64,000 nt of DNA from Phycisphaerae bacterium (GTDB taxonomy: Bacteria; Planctomycetota; Phycisphaerae; Sedimentisphaerales; Anaerobacaceae), in NCBI GenBank assembly GCA_017993835.1, contig JAGOLX010000002.1:1-64000 (forward strand), given 5' to 3'. Below the pieces are notes generated by a model. That model was not told the origin of the DNA, did not search any database, and saw nothing but the letters and a program-made list of their open reading frames with translations. Below are positions 1 through 8,984 of the stretch, piece by piece. Position numbers and translations under genes: made by a program. Numbering within the stretch: position 1 is the stretch's first letter; each line of letters opens with the position of its first letter.

Positions 1-222
1 GAGAGCAACGGCGGACGATCTGTCGCACGGTCCCAAGGCCGCCTCCTCCCCGGAGTCGCACGACGTAAACGATCCGCCGGAAAGACAATCCCCACCCTCT
101 ACAAACCGGAGTTCTTCAGCGGAATCCGTTTAAGCTTTAACTGTCTTCGTATCGGGGACGAGTTGCAGAACGCGGCGAGCGGGTCCGACGGACCGCGGCG
201 GGAGGCGGAACCCTGTGAGTCG

Positions 223-1110
223 TCATGCCTTGCGGCCGGCGAGCTGGCGGAGGACGTCGATGAGGGCGTGAGTGCCGTCGCGGCCGCGGCCCTGAGCCTG
301 GAGGACCGCGAAGAGCTGCTTGACCAGGGCGGTTCCCGGCAGGGGCTGGCCGATCTGCTCGGCGTATTCGAGAACCAGGCGCAGGTCCTTCTGCTGAAGA
401 TCCACCATGAAGGCGGGCTTCAGATCGCCGGCCACGACTTTGGGACCCAGAACCTTTAGCGAGTGACTGCCCGCGGCGCCCGCGGTCGTGACTTTCAGCG
501 TGGTCTCGAGATCCAGGCCGGCCTTCTCTGCGAAGGCGAGTCCCTCCGCGACGCTCATGATGGTGTGGATCACCATGACCTGGTTGGCGAGCTTGGTGGT
601 CTGCCCGAAGCCGAGCGGGCCGCAGTGTGTCACGGTGCGGCCGAGCGTCTCCAGGATCGGGCGGACTCTCTCGACCGCCTCGGCCGGACCGCCTGCCATG
701 ATGGACAGCTTGGCCTCGATAGCGCCGATCTGGCCGCCGCTGACGGGGGCATCGATGAGTGTGACGCCTCGTTCCGCAAGGATCGCTCCCATCCTGCGGG
801 TTTCCGTGGGCGAGATCGTGCTCATGTCGATGCAGGTCAGGCCTTCCCTCGCGGCTTCGATGACCCCGCCGGGACCGAGCAGAACCGCCCGCACGTCGGG
901 CGTATCGGTCACGCACGTGATCACGATGTCGCTGGCGTGCGCCACGTCTCTCGGGTTGTCGGCCCATCGGGCGCCCTCATTCAGGAGTGCCTCGGCTTTG
1001 GACCGGGTCCGCGTGTGTATGGTGAGCGAGTAGCCTGCGCGAAGCAGATTTCGCGCCATCGGCTCGCCCATGATGCCGATCCCGATGAAGCCGATCCTTG
1101 GCATGGTCAT
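223..1110 (-). CDS. NAD(P)-dependent beta-hydroxyacid dehydrogenase (3-hydroxyisobutyrate dehydrogenase / tartronate semialdehyde reductase family)
   Basis: 295 residues, the usual length of the family. The N-terminal Rossmann domain carries GFIGIGIMGEPMARNL (residues 6-21), followed by the substrate loop DAPVSGG near 121 and the catalytic lysine segment GFGQTTKLANQ near 167-177; the C-terminal half is the all-helical dimerisation domain. The family reversibly oxidises 3-hydroxy acids such as 3-hydroxyisobutyrate, tartronate semialdehyde/glycerate or succinic semialdehyde in the cytosol. The substrate cannot be told from sequence. The start is the ATG giving MTMPRIGF; the Rossmann fold begins at once, so no upstream start is needed. 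It lies 16 nt downstream of the membrane protein gene on the same strand and may be co-transcribed with it. Confidence 0.9.
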   Translation of the reverse strand: MTMPRIGFIGIGIMGEPMARNLLRAGYSLTIHTRTRSKAEALLNEGARWADNPRDVAHASDIVITCVTDTPDVRAVLLGPGGVIEAAREGLTCIDMSTISPTETRRMGAILAERGVTLIDAPVSGGQIGAIEAKLSIMAGGPAEAVERVRPILETLGRTVTHCGPLGFGQTTKLANQVMVIHTIMSVAEGLAFAEKAGLDLETTLKVTTAGAAGSHSLKVLGPKVVAGDLKPAFMVDLQQKDLRLVLEYAEQIGQPLPGTALVKQLFAVLQAQGRGRDGTHALIDVLRQLAGRKA

Positions 1111-1126
1111 AAGACGGCGCCGGGGC

Positions 1127-1810
1127 TCAGATGATCTCGAGTCTGCGGATGATCGACTTGGACCACCGACTGCTGCGGATCTGGGTCATGATCAGCAACA
1201 GCAGGGCGACGAGCCACAGGCCGCAGAAGCGGAGGTAGTAGAAGACCAGATTCGCCATGCCTTCGGCCTTGTACACGAGCCCGTCCTCGATCGCGCCGGG
1301 TCCGTAGACGACCCCGACCACGTAGGATTCGAAGAGCTCCTGCCAGGGGATGATCAAAGCCACCATGATCAGGGACAGGATGAACGCGCGGGAGATATGA
1401 TTGATGCCGCCGAGTCTGCCCACGAGGGAGACCATCAGGCAGAAGAAGACCGTCATGGCGAACAGGATGGCGGAGACGATGAGGATGCCGTTAGCGACGC
1501 CGGTGATGCGGGCGACCCGCTCATAATCGAGTTTGCCGAGCAGGCCGCCGGGGGATGCCTCGTCCGCGGTCGTGCTCTCGGCTGCGGGTGTCGTTGCGTC
1601 CGGCGTCGTGGCTTCCGCCGTCGGTGCGGCAGGCGTTCCGGTGGCCTTGACGAGACGCAGATCGACCGCCCAGAAGGCCGCCTGGACGAGGACCAGGCAG
1701 ATCAGCACGATGGCGAAAAAGATGCTCTTCCAGGTGCGGAACACCGCGACGGCTTCGAGGCTGTCGCTCGTCTCGATCATGTTGTTCGGATTGACCGGCA
1801 TGTCACTCAT
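1127..1810 (-). CDS. hypothetical four-helix integral membrane protein
   Basis: I do not recognise the family. Counting from the ATG at 1810 (MSDMPVNPNN, 227 residues) there are four hydrophobic stretches: about residues 28-48, 105-131, 139-160 and 196-215. Between helices 1 and 2 is a low-complexity Ala/Thr/Pro/Glu linker of about 35 residues. The C-terminus is basic (RSSRWSKSIIRR), suggesting a cytoplasmic end. The frame is open to 1882, but the start at 1810 is preferred because GGGGAG sits just upstream at Shine-Dalgarno distance. No catalytic motif is visible. It may share a transcript with the dehydrogenase that follows. Confidence 0.7.
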   Translation of the reverse strand: MSDMPVNPNNMIETSDSLEAVAVFRTWKSIFFAIVLICLVLVQAAFWAVDLRLVKATGTPAAPTAEATTPDATTPAAESTTADEASPGGLLGKLDYERVARITGVANGILIVSAILFAMTVFFCLMVSLVGRLGGINHISRAFILSLIMVALIIPWQELFESYVVGVVYGPGAIEDGLVYKAEGMANLVFYYLRFCGLWLVALLLLIMTQIRSSRWSKSIIRRLEII

Positions 1811-2001
1811 AGATCGTACTCCCCATTCTCTCTCGACTTTGCCGAGCCATGATCTGATCCCGCCCGAAACGGTGTCCGCCACAGGACCGGACCGACGCGG
1901 ACCGACAAGGTTCCATGATCTGCATAAAAAAGGACGCTTTCACGATTATCCGCAATTGCGACAACCGACACAAGGGAATTCTTCCCGGCGTCCCAGGCTG
2001 G

Positions 2002-2631
2002 TCATCCGCCCGAGGCCAGGGGCACCCGGACGGCACGAATCGCCTGCGACAGGCCGCACATCACCGACTCGATCTTGTGGGTCTCCTCTGCCGTCACGAT
2101 CAGCGGCGCCGGACGCCACAGGAGCGTGAATCCCAGAGATCGGCCCAGATCGCTCAGCGGGAGCGTCACGATCGAGAACCTGGCCAACTGCTTGAGGTCC
2201 TCGCCCAGATCCAAACTGGACAGCTCGGCGAGCGTGCAGGTCTTGTTGGACTTGCAGATTCCATCGACCAGTTCCGAGGTGAGGTGCTCCTGAGGTCCTT
2301 GTTGTTGGCACGCGAACATCTCATCGCCCGCGAAGGAATAGAGCTCGCAGCCGTCCGCCTGCCGGAGGTAGAAAGCCACGCCGGTTCCGGGCAGTTCCTG
2401 GCGGATTTGTCGGTCGGCCCGGGCCAGCAGTTGGTTGAGGTCCAGACTGCCCAACAGGGACTTGTAGAACTGGGCCGCGAAGCTGATCGTGTAGAGTCTC
2501 TGAATGAAGGCCCGCTGGGCGGAAATCAAGTCGTTGCACAGGATATCGATCTTGCTGGCCTGCTGTTTGCGTTGCCTGTTGACCCGGTTCAGCAGCAGGC
2601 GCAGTCGTCTATGTCGTTCGGTCTGACTCAT
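2002..2631 (-). CDS. GAF-domain-like protein
   Basis: 209 residues. A basic, coiled N-terminus (residues 1-45) is followed by a segment of about 150 residues with the size and hydrophobic pattern of a GAF domain (FKSLLGSLDLNQLLARADRQ onward, then YLRQADGCELYSF and FSIVTLPLSDLGRSLGFTLL). GAF domains bind small ligands or mediate dimerisation in signalling proteins; no kinase, cyclase or DNA-binding output is attached, so it may be a stand-alone sensor or adaptor. The histidine kinase operon lies upstream on the same strand beyond a 748-nt gene-free region. Assignment to GAF is by pattern only and moderate in certainty. Confidence 0.6.
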   Translation of the reverse strand: MSQTERHRRLRLLLNRVNRQRKQQASKIDILCNDLISAQRAFIQRLYTISFAAQFYKSLLGSLDLNQLLARADRQIRQELPGTGVAFYLRQADGCELYSFAGDEMFACQQQGPQEHLTSELVDGICKSNKTCTLAELSSLDLGEDLKQLARFSIVTLPLSDLGRSLGFTLLWRPAPLIVTAEETHKIESVMCGLSQAIRAVRVPLASGG

Positions 2632-3029
2632 AGGTCTCCACGTCTAAGGACGCCTATTGGGCCTCCTCCGTATGGGAATATGGCGCACGGCTCTTCTCTT
2701 GGGGCCGAAACCCAATGCATAAGTTCGGCCCTGCACTGGAGATGCTTTAGTCGCGTCGGGCGTAGATTGTCCGTCGGGCCGGTCGCCCCATAAACAGCGA
2801 TGTATCATCGGTGGGGTCCGCCCGACGCTGAGCCGACGCGGCACGACAGGACGCGAGAATCCGGGTCGCGAAGCCTTACGGGCGATGTTCTCGGACTCAC
2901 CGCAGACGGGTCGCCCGCGCGTTGGGACCCGGGACACGAATCGCAAGCGGCCGACCGTCAGCCCGCAGGATGCAGGGACCCAGCGGCCTCTTGACCTGGG
3001 ACTCGAAGCCGACTCGTCATCGAGACATG

Positions 3030-3160
3030 GGCGGCTCGTGACAAGCCAGGAATGGAATCGCTCGGCGGGTGGGTGCTCCGCGAGTGACCATGAGCCGCCG
3101 TGCAGGCACAAGCAAGGTGTGAGGTGCAAGCGTCGTCCTGCGACCCCACACCCTGCCTGC
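3030..3160. other. compact multi-hairpin block, candidate structured RNA
   Basis: Three nested or adjacent stems fill 131 nt. An 11-bp outer stem pairs 3030-3040 with 3089-3099; it contains one G-U pair if transcribed on the plus strand and an A-C mismatch on the minus strand. Inside it 3061-3068 pairs with 3078-3084 (7 bp, one bulged G). Next to it 3102-3108 pairs with 3154-3160 (7 bp) and encloses a further stem 3116-3124/3144-3152. No known riboswitch consensus was matched. Confidence 0.35.
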
Positions 3161-3300
3161 CACAGAGCTTTAGTTTTACACCAGAACTCTGCCTGGGGCT
3201 GTCCGCCACCTTCCCTCCCGGGACAGGTTCACATGCCAGTATACGGATTGTCGGAACGCGAAATCAATTGTTACAACTACGTATTTTTCGGGGAATTTTG

Positions 3301-3325
3301 CCAAGAAACCAGGCGATATGCCTGG
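3301..3325 (-). terminator. probable intrinsic terminator of the kinase operon
   Basis: On the minus strand, CCAGGC (3325-3320), a five-base loop, GCCTGG (3314-3309) and then TTTCTT, about 55 nt past the stop codon of the HDOD-histidine kinase gene. Confidence 0.5.
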
Positions 3326-3379
3326 ATTGTCGCCCGGTGGGCCAAGGGCGCCGGGCCGGATGGATGGTCTGCCGGCTCG

Positions 3380-5608
3380 TCACGCGGTGGGCAGAGTCAC
3401 CGTCACTGTGGTGCCGTGGTCGGGCTGGCTTTCGAGCTCGATCGTGCCGCCGTTGAGCTGAACGAGACGGCTGGCGAACGCCAGACCCATGCCGCGTTTG
3501 CGCCCGGCGGGTTTGGCCGAGAAGAACGGGCTGGCCGCTTTCTTGATGGTGGCCTCGTCCATCCCGCTGCCGAGGTCGCTGACCTTGAGGGTCAGGCCCG
3601 CATCCCCCGCTTCGACCGCGATCTTGACCGGTCCCGTCGCATCCGCGTAGGACTCGACCGCGTTGGCGATGATATTGGCCAGGGCCGAGGCAATCTGCGC
3701 CGAGTCCACCGTGGCGTTTGTAACATCCTGTGCGACCTGGACTTGCGCGTTGATATGCTCGGCGCCGGTCTTCTGTCGGGCCAGATCGATCGCCTCGTCG
3801 ATGATCTGTCGGATATCCGACGGACCGACGCGAGGCGCCGGCGGCTGGGCGTAGGCCATCAGGTCGTCCACCAGGCTGGATGCCTCGCGGGCGTTCTCGA
3901 CGATTTTCTCCAGGGCATTGCGCTTCTGGCCGTCGGATTCCGCTTGGGCGATCAGTTGCGCCCGGCCGGTGATGACCGACAGCGGATTGTTCAGCTCGTG
4001 GGCGACGCCCGCGGCCATCTCCGCCAAAGCCTCGACGGCGCTTCCCATCGGGCTGGCCCGAGATGTCGTTGACTTGGGCCGGCCGTTCTCGTGGGACAGT
4101 CGTTCCGCGAGGCGTTCTCGTCGCTCGTTGGCAAGTGCCAGGCCAAGGACCGTGCCCGCCAGCGAGGCGGCTGTCTCGAATCGCTCCGCGAACAGACCCG
4201 CGTCGGCAGGGTAGCTCAGCTCGAAAACCACCAGGCCAATCGCCTGGCCGTCCGAGAGCAGGGGAAGGACCTTCGTCTGGCCGCGGTTGAAATCGACTTC
4301 GAGTTGCTCCAGGAGCCATTCCACGCGGTCCTGTGCGTCGAGCACGGCGAACTGGTTTGCCAGAGACTTGGGGACAGGCGAGTCCTCCGCGGGGGCCTCC
4401 AAAACGGTCTTGTGGCTATGGCCGAGGGCTTCGACGATCGCGGCGTCGATGGCTCCCTCTCGCGGGCCGGCGGTCAGGCAGATGCAAACCGTGCCGGTCT
4501 GGAAGAACCGCTGCCACCGCTTGGCGAATTCCTCAGCCAGGTCGATGGCCGCGACGCTCGAACTGACCTCGTTCAGGAACTCCTGGGCAAAGCCCAGATA
4601 TCCGGAGGCGGCCGCGAGGGAGCGTCCTTCCGCAGACAGCTTCGTGTGTTTCCTCGCGAGGTCAGCGGCCGTTGCCTGGATCAGGTCGCAGTACCTGGCG
4701 GTGGCCCGCGGGATCTCCAGACCGAGAGCCTCGGACCGACGTTTGACCTCCGCCGGGAGATCGTCGATGATCTGCTGGAGCGTCTTGACCGCGATTCCGA
4801 CCGATTCGCCGATCTCGACGAGGGGATCGGGAGCATCGAAACTACCGGACTGGCCGATGCCCGCGCGACGCGCCATGTTGTCGGCGGCCTTCACCAACAG
4901 GGCGATTCTCGCCTCCGCCACTGACTCGAGCGCGGCGGCGTCCCGATGGTGCAGCCAGATCGCCAGCATAATTGGCTCGGGCAGGCGCCAGCGTTGGGCG
5001 AGCTGCCTGCCGAGCAGCGTGTGGTTGGTGCCGAGGTGCTCGTGCTCAACTCGGTACAGGGCGAGGTTTGTCGCCTCCGCCTCGCGGGCCATGGCGGCCA
5101 GGCTCTTGGGCATGACGTCCTGCAAGGCGAACTTGCCGATGTCGTGCAGCAAGCCGGCGGACCAGGCGAGCTGCGGATCGACGCCGGGGGCCGCCTCCGC
5201 GAGCCGACGGGCGCAATGGGCGACCGCGACGCTGTGCAGGATCAGGTCCTTGCGGTCCGGCGAGCCAAGCTGCTGATCGGCGAAGTCGATCTCGAAACCC
5301 GCGGTGACCTTGGTTTGCAGGAGGGCGTCTCGAACGTCGTCCGCGTCCAGGCGGTCGAGAACGAGGCGCACCGAGTGACGCTGCAGAACCGGGCCCGCGG
5401 CCCGGCGCTGCGCGAGCGAGAGAATGGCCGCCGCACAGGCGGGCTCGCATTCGAGCGTTTCCACGACGGATGCCGGCGAGAAGCGGCTCTGCGCCAGCTT
5501 CGTGAGATACTGCACAGCGACGCACGGCGGGACCGACAGCGAGTCCAGCTCGTTGACGGCCAGCTCCACCTTGCGGGACGCCGTCGCATCGATGTACCTT
5601 TTCGCCAT
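3380..5608 (-). CDS. HDOD-domain sensor histidine kinase
   Basis: 742 residues from the ATG giving MAKRYID; an in-frame GTG at 5653 would add 15 residues, but AGGGTAG precedes the ATG. Residues about 20-260 form an HDOD (HD-related output) domain with HD in GLLHDIGKFAL (155-156) and a later HHRD. Residues about 340-500 look like a GAF-type sensory region. The kinase core has the H-box MAAGVAHELNNPLSVITGR (phospho-acceptor His near 537), the N-box IIANAVESY, G1 DLGSGMD and G2 GRKRGMGLAFA, so both DHp and ATPase parts appear intact. No membrane segment is evident, so it is probably cytosolic. It follows the HTH-REC regulator gene in the same direction and the two likely form a two-component pair. 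Confidence 0.9.
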   Translation of the reverse strand: MAKRYIDATASRKVELAVNELDSLSVPPCVAVQYLTKLAQSRFSPASVVETLECEPACAAAILSLAQRRAAGPVLQRHSVRLVLDRLDADDVRDALLQTKVTAGFEIDFADQQLGSPDRKDLILHSVAVAHCARRLAEAAPGVDPQLAWSAGLLHDIGKFALQDVMPKSLAAMAREAEATNLALYRVEHEHLGTNHTLLGRQLAQRWRLPEPIMLAIWLHHRDAAALESVAEARIALLVKAADNMARRAGIGQSGSFDAPDPLVEIGESVGIAVKTLQQIIDDLPAEVKRRSEALGLEIPRATARYCDLIQATAADLARKHTKLSAEGRSLAAASGYLGFAQEFLNEVSSSVAAIDLAEEFAKRWQRFFQTGTVCICLTAGPREGAIDAAIVEALGHSHKTVLEAPAEDSPVPKSLANQFAVLDAQDRVEWLLEQLEVDFNRGQTKVLPLLSDGQAIGLVVFELSYPADAGLFAERFETAASLAGTVLGLALANERRERLAERLSHENGRPKSTTSRASPMGSAVEALAEMAAGVAHELNNPLSVITGRAQLIAQAESDGQKRNALEKIVENAREASSLVDDLMAYAQPPAPRVGPSDIRQIIDEAIDLARQKTGAEHINAQVQVAQDVTNATVDSAQIASALANIIANAVESYADATGPVKIAVEAGDAGLTLKVSDLGSGMDEATIKKAASPFFSAKPAGRKRGMGLAFASRLVQLNGGTIELESQPDHGTTVTVTLPTA

Positions 5609-5715
5609 GCGGCTACCCTGCGTTCTCTCCGTCTGGGGGTCTCCACTCGCCACCGATGGCGCGGTTCACCCTCACTCCGACTCCTGTCCGGTCCCCTTGT
5701 CGCCTTGCGGCGCTC

Positions 5716-6285
5716 TCAGGCGACCAACTGCAAGGCCGCATTGACCTTCTCGGTGAGTTCCGAGATGTCGAACGGCTTGCGGATGAACGACTCCGCGCCG
5801 GACTTGAAGAGCTGGTCGATCTCTTCCTGCTTGATGACGCCGCTGACGATGATGATCCGCGTGTTCTCGAACTCCGGGTTACTGCGGATCGTCTGGCACA
5901 CGACGTTGCCGTTGACATCCGGCAGCATGTAGTCGAGCAGGATCAGGTCCGGGCGGAACAGTTGCGTCACCATCCCGGCCTCGTATCCGCTCGACGCCGT
6001 GCGGATCTCATAGCGCCCGTCGCGCGTCAGGATGTCCGTGATCAGCTCCACGATCTCCGCATCATCGTCCACGACCAGCACCTTCTTGCGCCCCGAGTCC
6101 AGGTTGTCCAGCGGGATGCTGTTGTCCCGCATGAACTTGATCAGATTCGCACGGGGGATGCGTCGGAACTTCGAGCCCGGCACCCGGAAGCCCCGGAGCC
6201 GGCCCGAGTCGAAACAACGGATGATCGTTTGCTGACTGACCCGACAAATGTCTGCGGCCTCGCCGGTGGTAAATAGATCCTTCAT
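5716..6285 (-). CDS. response regulator with N-terminal excisionase/MerR-type HTH and C-terminal receiver domain
   Basis: 189 residues from the ATG at 6285 (MKDLFTTGEA), chosen because GGAAGGGCAAGG precedes it; the frame is open a further 15 codons. Residues 3-55 are a helix-turn-helix of the excisionase/BldC type (TGEAADICRVSQQTIIRCFD). Residues 66-185 are a receiver domain: acidic pocket VVDDD near 71-75, phospho-acceptor Asp in DLILLDYMLP at 118, and lysine in FIRKPFD. The order HTH-then-REC is the reverse of most response regulators. It is the first gene of an operon with the HDOD histidine kinase and is the likely partner of that kinase. Promoter elements lie upstream at 6351-6379. Confidence 0.88.
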   Translation of the reverse strand: MKDLFTTGEAADICRVSQQTIIRCFDSGRLRGFRVPGSKFRRIPRANLIKFMRDNSIPLDNLDSGRKKVLVVDDDAEIVELITDILTRDGRYEIRTASSGYEAGMVTQLFRPDLILLDYMLPDVNGNVVCQTIRSNPEFENTRIIIVSGVIKQEEIDQLFKSGAESFIRKPFDISELTEKVNAALQLVA

Positions 6286-6350
6286 CCTTGCCCTTCCTTT
6301 TTCGCCAAATCCATTTGACAGAAGGCCCACTCAGTTTGCCTTACTGTCCC

Positions 6351-6379
6351 ACCTTAACCTGTCACCCACAGCATGTCAA
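6351..6379 (-). promoter_or_regulatory. candidate sigma-70-type promoter of the regulator/kinase operon
   Basis: On the minus strand a perfect TTGACA (6379-6374), a 17-nt spacer and TAAGGT (6356-6351) as a weak -10 box. The predicted start would leave a leader of about 60 nt before the regulator gene. Confidence 0.45.
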
Positions 6380-6532
6380 GGTGAAAAAACTGTAAAAACC
6401 CCGTTCTTTGCCATAGTACCCAGTTTCTTATCGGCAACTCGCGGTCTTTCTCTTTGATGATTTTTTCCGGACGCTTCGCCGGAGGATGGGCAATTTGGAG
6501 CCCCGTGCCCGGCGACCCCGCGAAGGCGGCGC

Positions 6533-7528
6533 CTACCGCAGGCCGGCCCTCCCGCCGAAATCGGGTTCGTTTCGCACGATCGATGGCGAAGCGTGAAGCG
6601 TTTCGCCTGGCGGTCGCGTCGCTCTACTGTCGTCGTTCGCAGTGACCGCAGCGTTGCCAGGAGGAGCCTGCGCGGGATTTGGCCCGGGACCGCAAGGCGC
6701 CTCCGTAGCACGGGCATCTTGCCCGTGAGTAGCATGGGCGTCCCGCCCATGATTTCCGGCCGGCAGGTTTGTAGTGACGCCGTAAGGCGTTATCTTCTCT
6801 GCGAGTGTGAAGTGCGATGTTTGAAGTGTGAAGTTGGAAGAGCCACCGCCCAAGGCCTGACAGGTCGCACTTTCCGTTCCCTCCGGCGATGGTGTTGTGT
6901 CAAACGAAGCCAATTCCGCCGATGCTCTGGACTCCTGGCTCGCCGGAAGGCCGCTTTCCCAACGGGGAACTTCCCCAGGCCGGGCCGTCGCCCGTGCCTG
7001 CCGCTCCTGGCGTAGTTGGGCCATCGTCCGGTACAGGCTGCTCTCGATCCGCCGCTCGTACATCAGCAGCCGGTCCAGGACCCGCGCCTCCGCGAAGTCC
7101 GCGACGACCACCTTGCCCAAAGTAGCGTTCTCCTCGACCACGCCGGCGATGCCCCGATCCCACTCGCTGCCCTTGAGTTGCTTCCACTCTTCGAGCCGGG
7201 CTTCCAGCAGGTCCGTCGGCTCGCCATCGTCGAGTGCCGCAAAGGCCGCGGTCTGGAGCCGCTCGGCGCGCTGCAACCGCCAGGAGAGCCCAACGACCCG
7301 CTCCGCGAGCATCGCCTCCACCGCTCCGGCCGGCGTCAGCTCCTGGAGCATCCCCTCCCGGTAGATCTCGAATTCCTCCGGGTCCTCCCCCTGGATGACC
7401 GCCTCCCGAGCCAAGAGCCCATGCTTGATCGGATTCTGCGAGGCCCGTTCCTTGCCTTCCGGCGTCCGCGGACCCGTGGATTTCTGGGCATTCAACCGAT
7501 TCGCCTGGATCTGTGCCATCGTCGCCAT
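6533..7528 (-). CDS. planctomycete NAQKSTGP-type repeat-family protein with repeat-derived C-terminus
   Basis: 331 residues. The first 170 or so match a protein type that occurs in many copies in planctomycete genomes: it starts MATMAQIQANRLNAQKSTGP, followed by RTPEGKERASQNPIKHGLLA and a helical body. Function is unknown. From about residue 180 the protein is a patchwork of translated dispersed repeats: SNFTLQTSHFTLAEKITPYG, then HGRDAHATHGQDARATE (the paired hairpins at 6710-6750), then HASPSIVRNEPDFGG. GGAAGGA lies before the ATG. The true C-terminal end of the ancestral protein is probably near residue 175-185. Confidence 0.75.
   Translation of the reverse strand: MATMAQIQANRLNAQKSTGPRTPEGKERASQNPIKHGLLAREAVIQGEDPEEFEIYREGMLQELTPAGAVEAMLAERVVGLSWRLQRAERLQTAAFAALDDGEPTDLLEARLEEWKQLKGSEWDRGIAGVVEENATLGKVVVADFAEARVLDRLLMYERRIESSLYRTMAQLRQERQARATARPGEVPRWESGLPASQESRASAELASFDTTPSPEGTESATCQALGGGSSNFTLQTSHFTLAEKITPYGVTTNLPAGNHGRDAHATHGQDARATEAPCGPGPNPAQAPPGNAAVTANDDSRATRPPGETLHASPSIVRNEPDFGGRAGLR
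6710..6750. repeat. paired short palindromes of a dispersed planctomycete repeat
   Basis: Two adjacent hairpins: ACGGGC (6710-6715) with GCCCGT (6721-6726), and ATGGGCG (6734-6740) with CGCCCAT (6744-6750). They fall inside the 3' part of the NAQKSTGP gene and code for the GRDAHATHGQDARAT segment. Confidence 0.7.
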
Positions 7529-8177
<649 letters not shown>

Positions 8178-8179
<2 letters not shown>

Positions 8180-8393
8180 GAACCGAGCCCTCATTACGCT
8201 CGATACTGACTTCGCCGACATCCGCACGTATCCGCCTGCGGAGTACCCCGGCCTACTTGTCCTGCGACTGGTGAAGCAGAGCACCCCTGAAGTCCTCCGC
8301 GTCATTCGCCGCCTGCTGGAGGTGCTCAAGACCGCCGATTGTCGCGGCCAGCTATGGATCGTGGAGCCCGAGCGAATCCGCGTCCGAGCCTGA
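8178..8393 (+). pseudogene. truncated DUF5615 PIN-like toxin (N-terminal half deleted)
   Basis: The frame overlapping the end of the DUF433 gene reads RNRALITLDTDFADIRTYPP and continues to the natural end of the family (RGQLWIVEPERIRVRA). In intact DUF5615 proteins this is preceded by about 45-50 residues with the first acidic residue (a DENLP-type start). Here that part is missing and the homology begins within a few bases of the DUF433 stop codon, with no start codon in place. This is what an internal deletion joining the antitoxin stop to the middle of the toxin would leave. Any product could not form the full PIN active site. Confidence 0.75.
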
Positions 8394-8438
8394 GAGTTGC
8401 CGGCACGCGCGGATGTCGAGGATAGTAGCATGTGTGTG

Positions 8439-8510
8439 TCGGGAACACGGAAGTGGACGATTGCGTGCATCGTGATATGCGTTAAAGATCAAAACAGGGG
8501 CCGACCCTGG
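8439..8510 (+). repeat. 72-nt direct repeat, left copy
   Basis: Aligns without gaps to 9248-9319 with 58 of 72 positions identical; most differences are transitions. The two copies bracket the BrnT-type toxin-antitoxin pair. Confidence 0.8.
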
Positions 8511-8625
8511 AAGTCCCCTCGCTGCATCTGGCTCGTGAACGGCCACTTCGCTCGGCGGGTATTCACTACAGGATATCATATCAGTTCCGCCTGTCGGCGG
8601 TGGATTCAATCCGAGCTTTACCTTT

Positions 8626-8643
8626 TGTACCCCCTCGTGTACA
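8626..8643 (+). promoter_or_regulatory. short inverted repeat upstream of brnT, possible operator
   Basis: TGTAC (8626-8630) and GTACA (8639-8643) separated by 8 nt, about 50 nt before the BrnT start. BrnTA systems are autoregulated, so an operator is expected, but the arms are short. Confidence 0.25.
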
Positions 8644-8690
8644 CTCTCTGTGTGAGTATGTCGGTCGTGGTTATGGCATGGTGAAGCTCG

Positions 8691-8984
8691 ATGATCGAGT
8701 TCGAATGGAACCCTGAGAAGGCGGAAAGGAACCTCCACAAGCACGGCGTTGCCTTCGGAGAAGCGGCTACCGTCTTGCGAGACCCTCTGGGCATAACCGT
8801 CTTCGACCCCGACCATTCCACGAGCGAGGACCGCTACATCACAGTCGGTATGTCGAGTCGCGGTCGGGCTGTGCTGGTTGCCCATACAGACCGTGGGAAC
8901 ACAATCAGAATCATCAGCGCACGCGAGTTAACACGTGCAGAGCGAAAAGCCTATGAAGAAGAAGTCCAACGGCGGACAGAGTGA
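8691..8984 (+). CDS. brnT: BrnT family ribonuclease toxin
   Basis: 97 residues, normal for BrnT. Diagnostic stretches are FEWNPEKAERNLHKHGVAF at the start, DPDHSTSEDRYITVGMSSRG in the middle and IRIISARELTRAERKAYEE at the end. BrnT is a RelE-like RNase neutralised by a downstream BrnA-type partner. The next gene overlaps its 3' end by 32 nt, as expected for a co-translated pair. The pair is flanked by 72-nt direct repeats. The partner is not a classical BrnA, so the pairing is inferred from position. Confidence 0.85.
   Translation: MIEFEWNPEKAERNLHKHGVAFGEAATVLRDPLGITVFDPDHSTSEDRYITVGMSSRGRAVLVAHTDRGNTIRIISARELTRAERKAYEEEVQRRTE

Larger units (their letters stand above)
2632..3379. other. 748-nt gene-free region with strong secondary structure
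   Basis: No convincing gene: the open frames here have random composition and no homology I recognise. The region holds several GC-rich inverted repeats: 7-bp arms at 2879-2885/2911-2917, a 5-bp pair at 2852-2856/2866-2870, and the compact block 3030-3160 listed separately. On the minus strand it ends with the hairpin 3301-3325 that probably terminates the kinase operon. It could be a 5' leader of the GAF gene (minus strand) or an independent RNA on either strand. Confidence 0.5.

Noticed and set aside
1-222. Partial gene at the left edge
   Set aside because: No frame in these bases shows a protein pattern; it looks intergenic.
2840-2920. c-di-GMP (GEMM) riboswitch, suggested by a GCGAAGCC-like string
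   Set aside because: The conserved GEMM core (GGCAAACC and ACGCAAAGCC in order) is not present.
2885-4072. Plus-strand open frame across the hairpin region and the kinase gene
   Set aside because: It runs antisense through the kinase catalytic domain and has no recognisable protein features.
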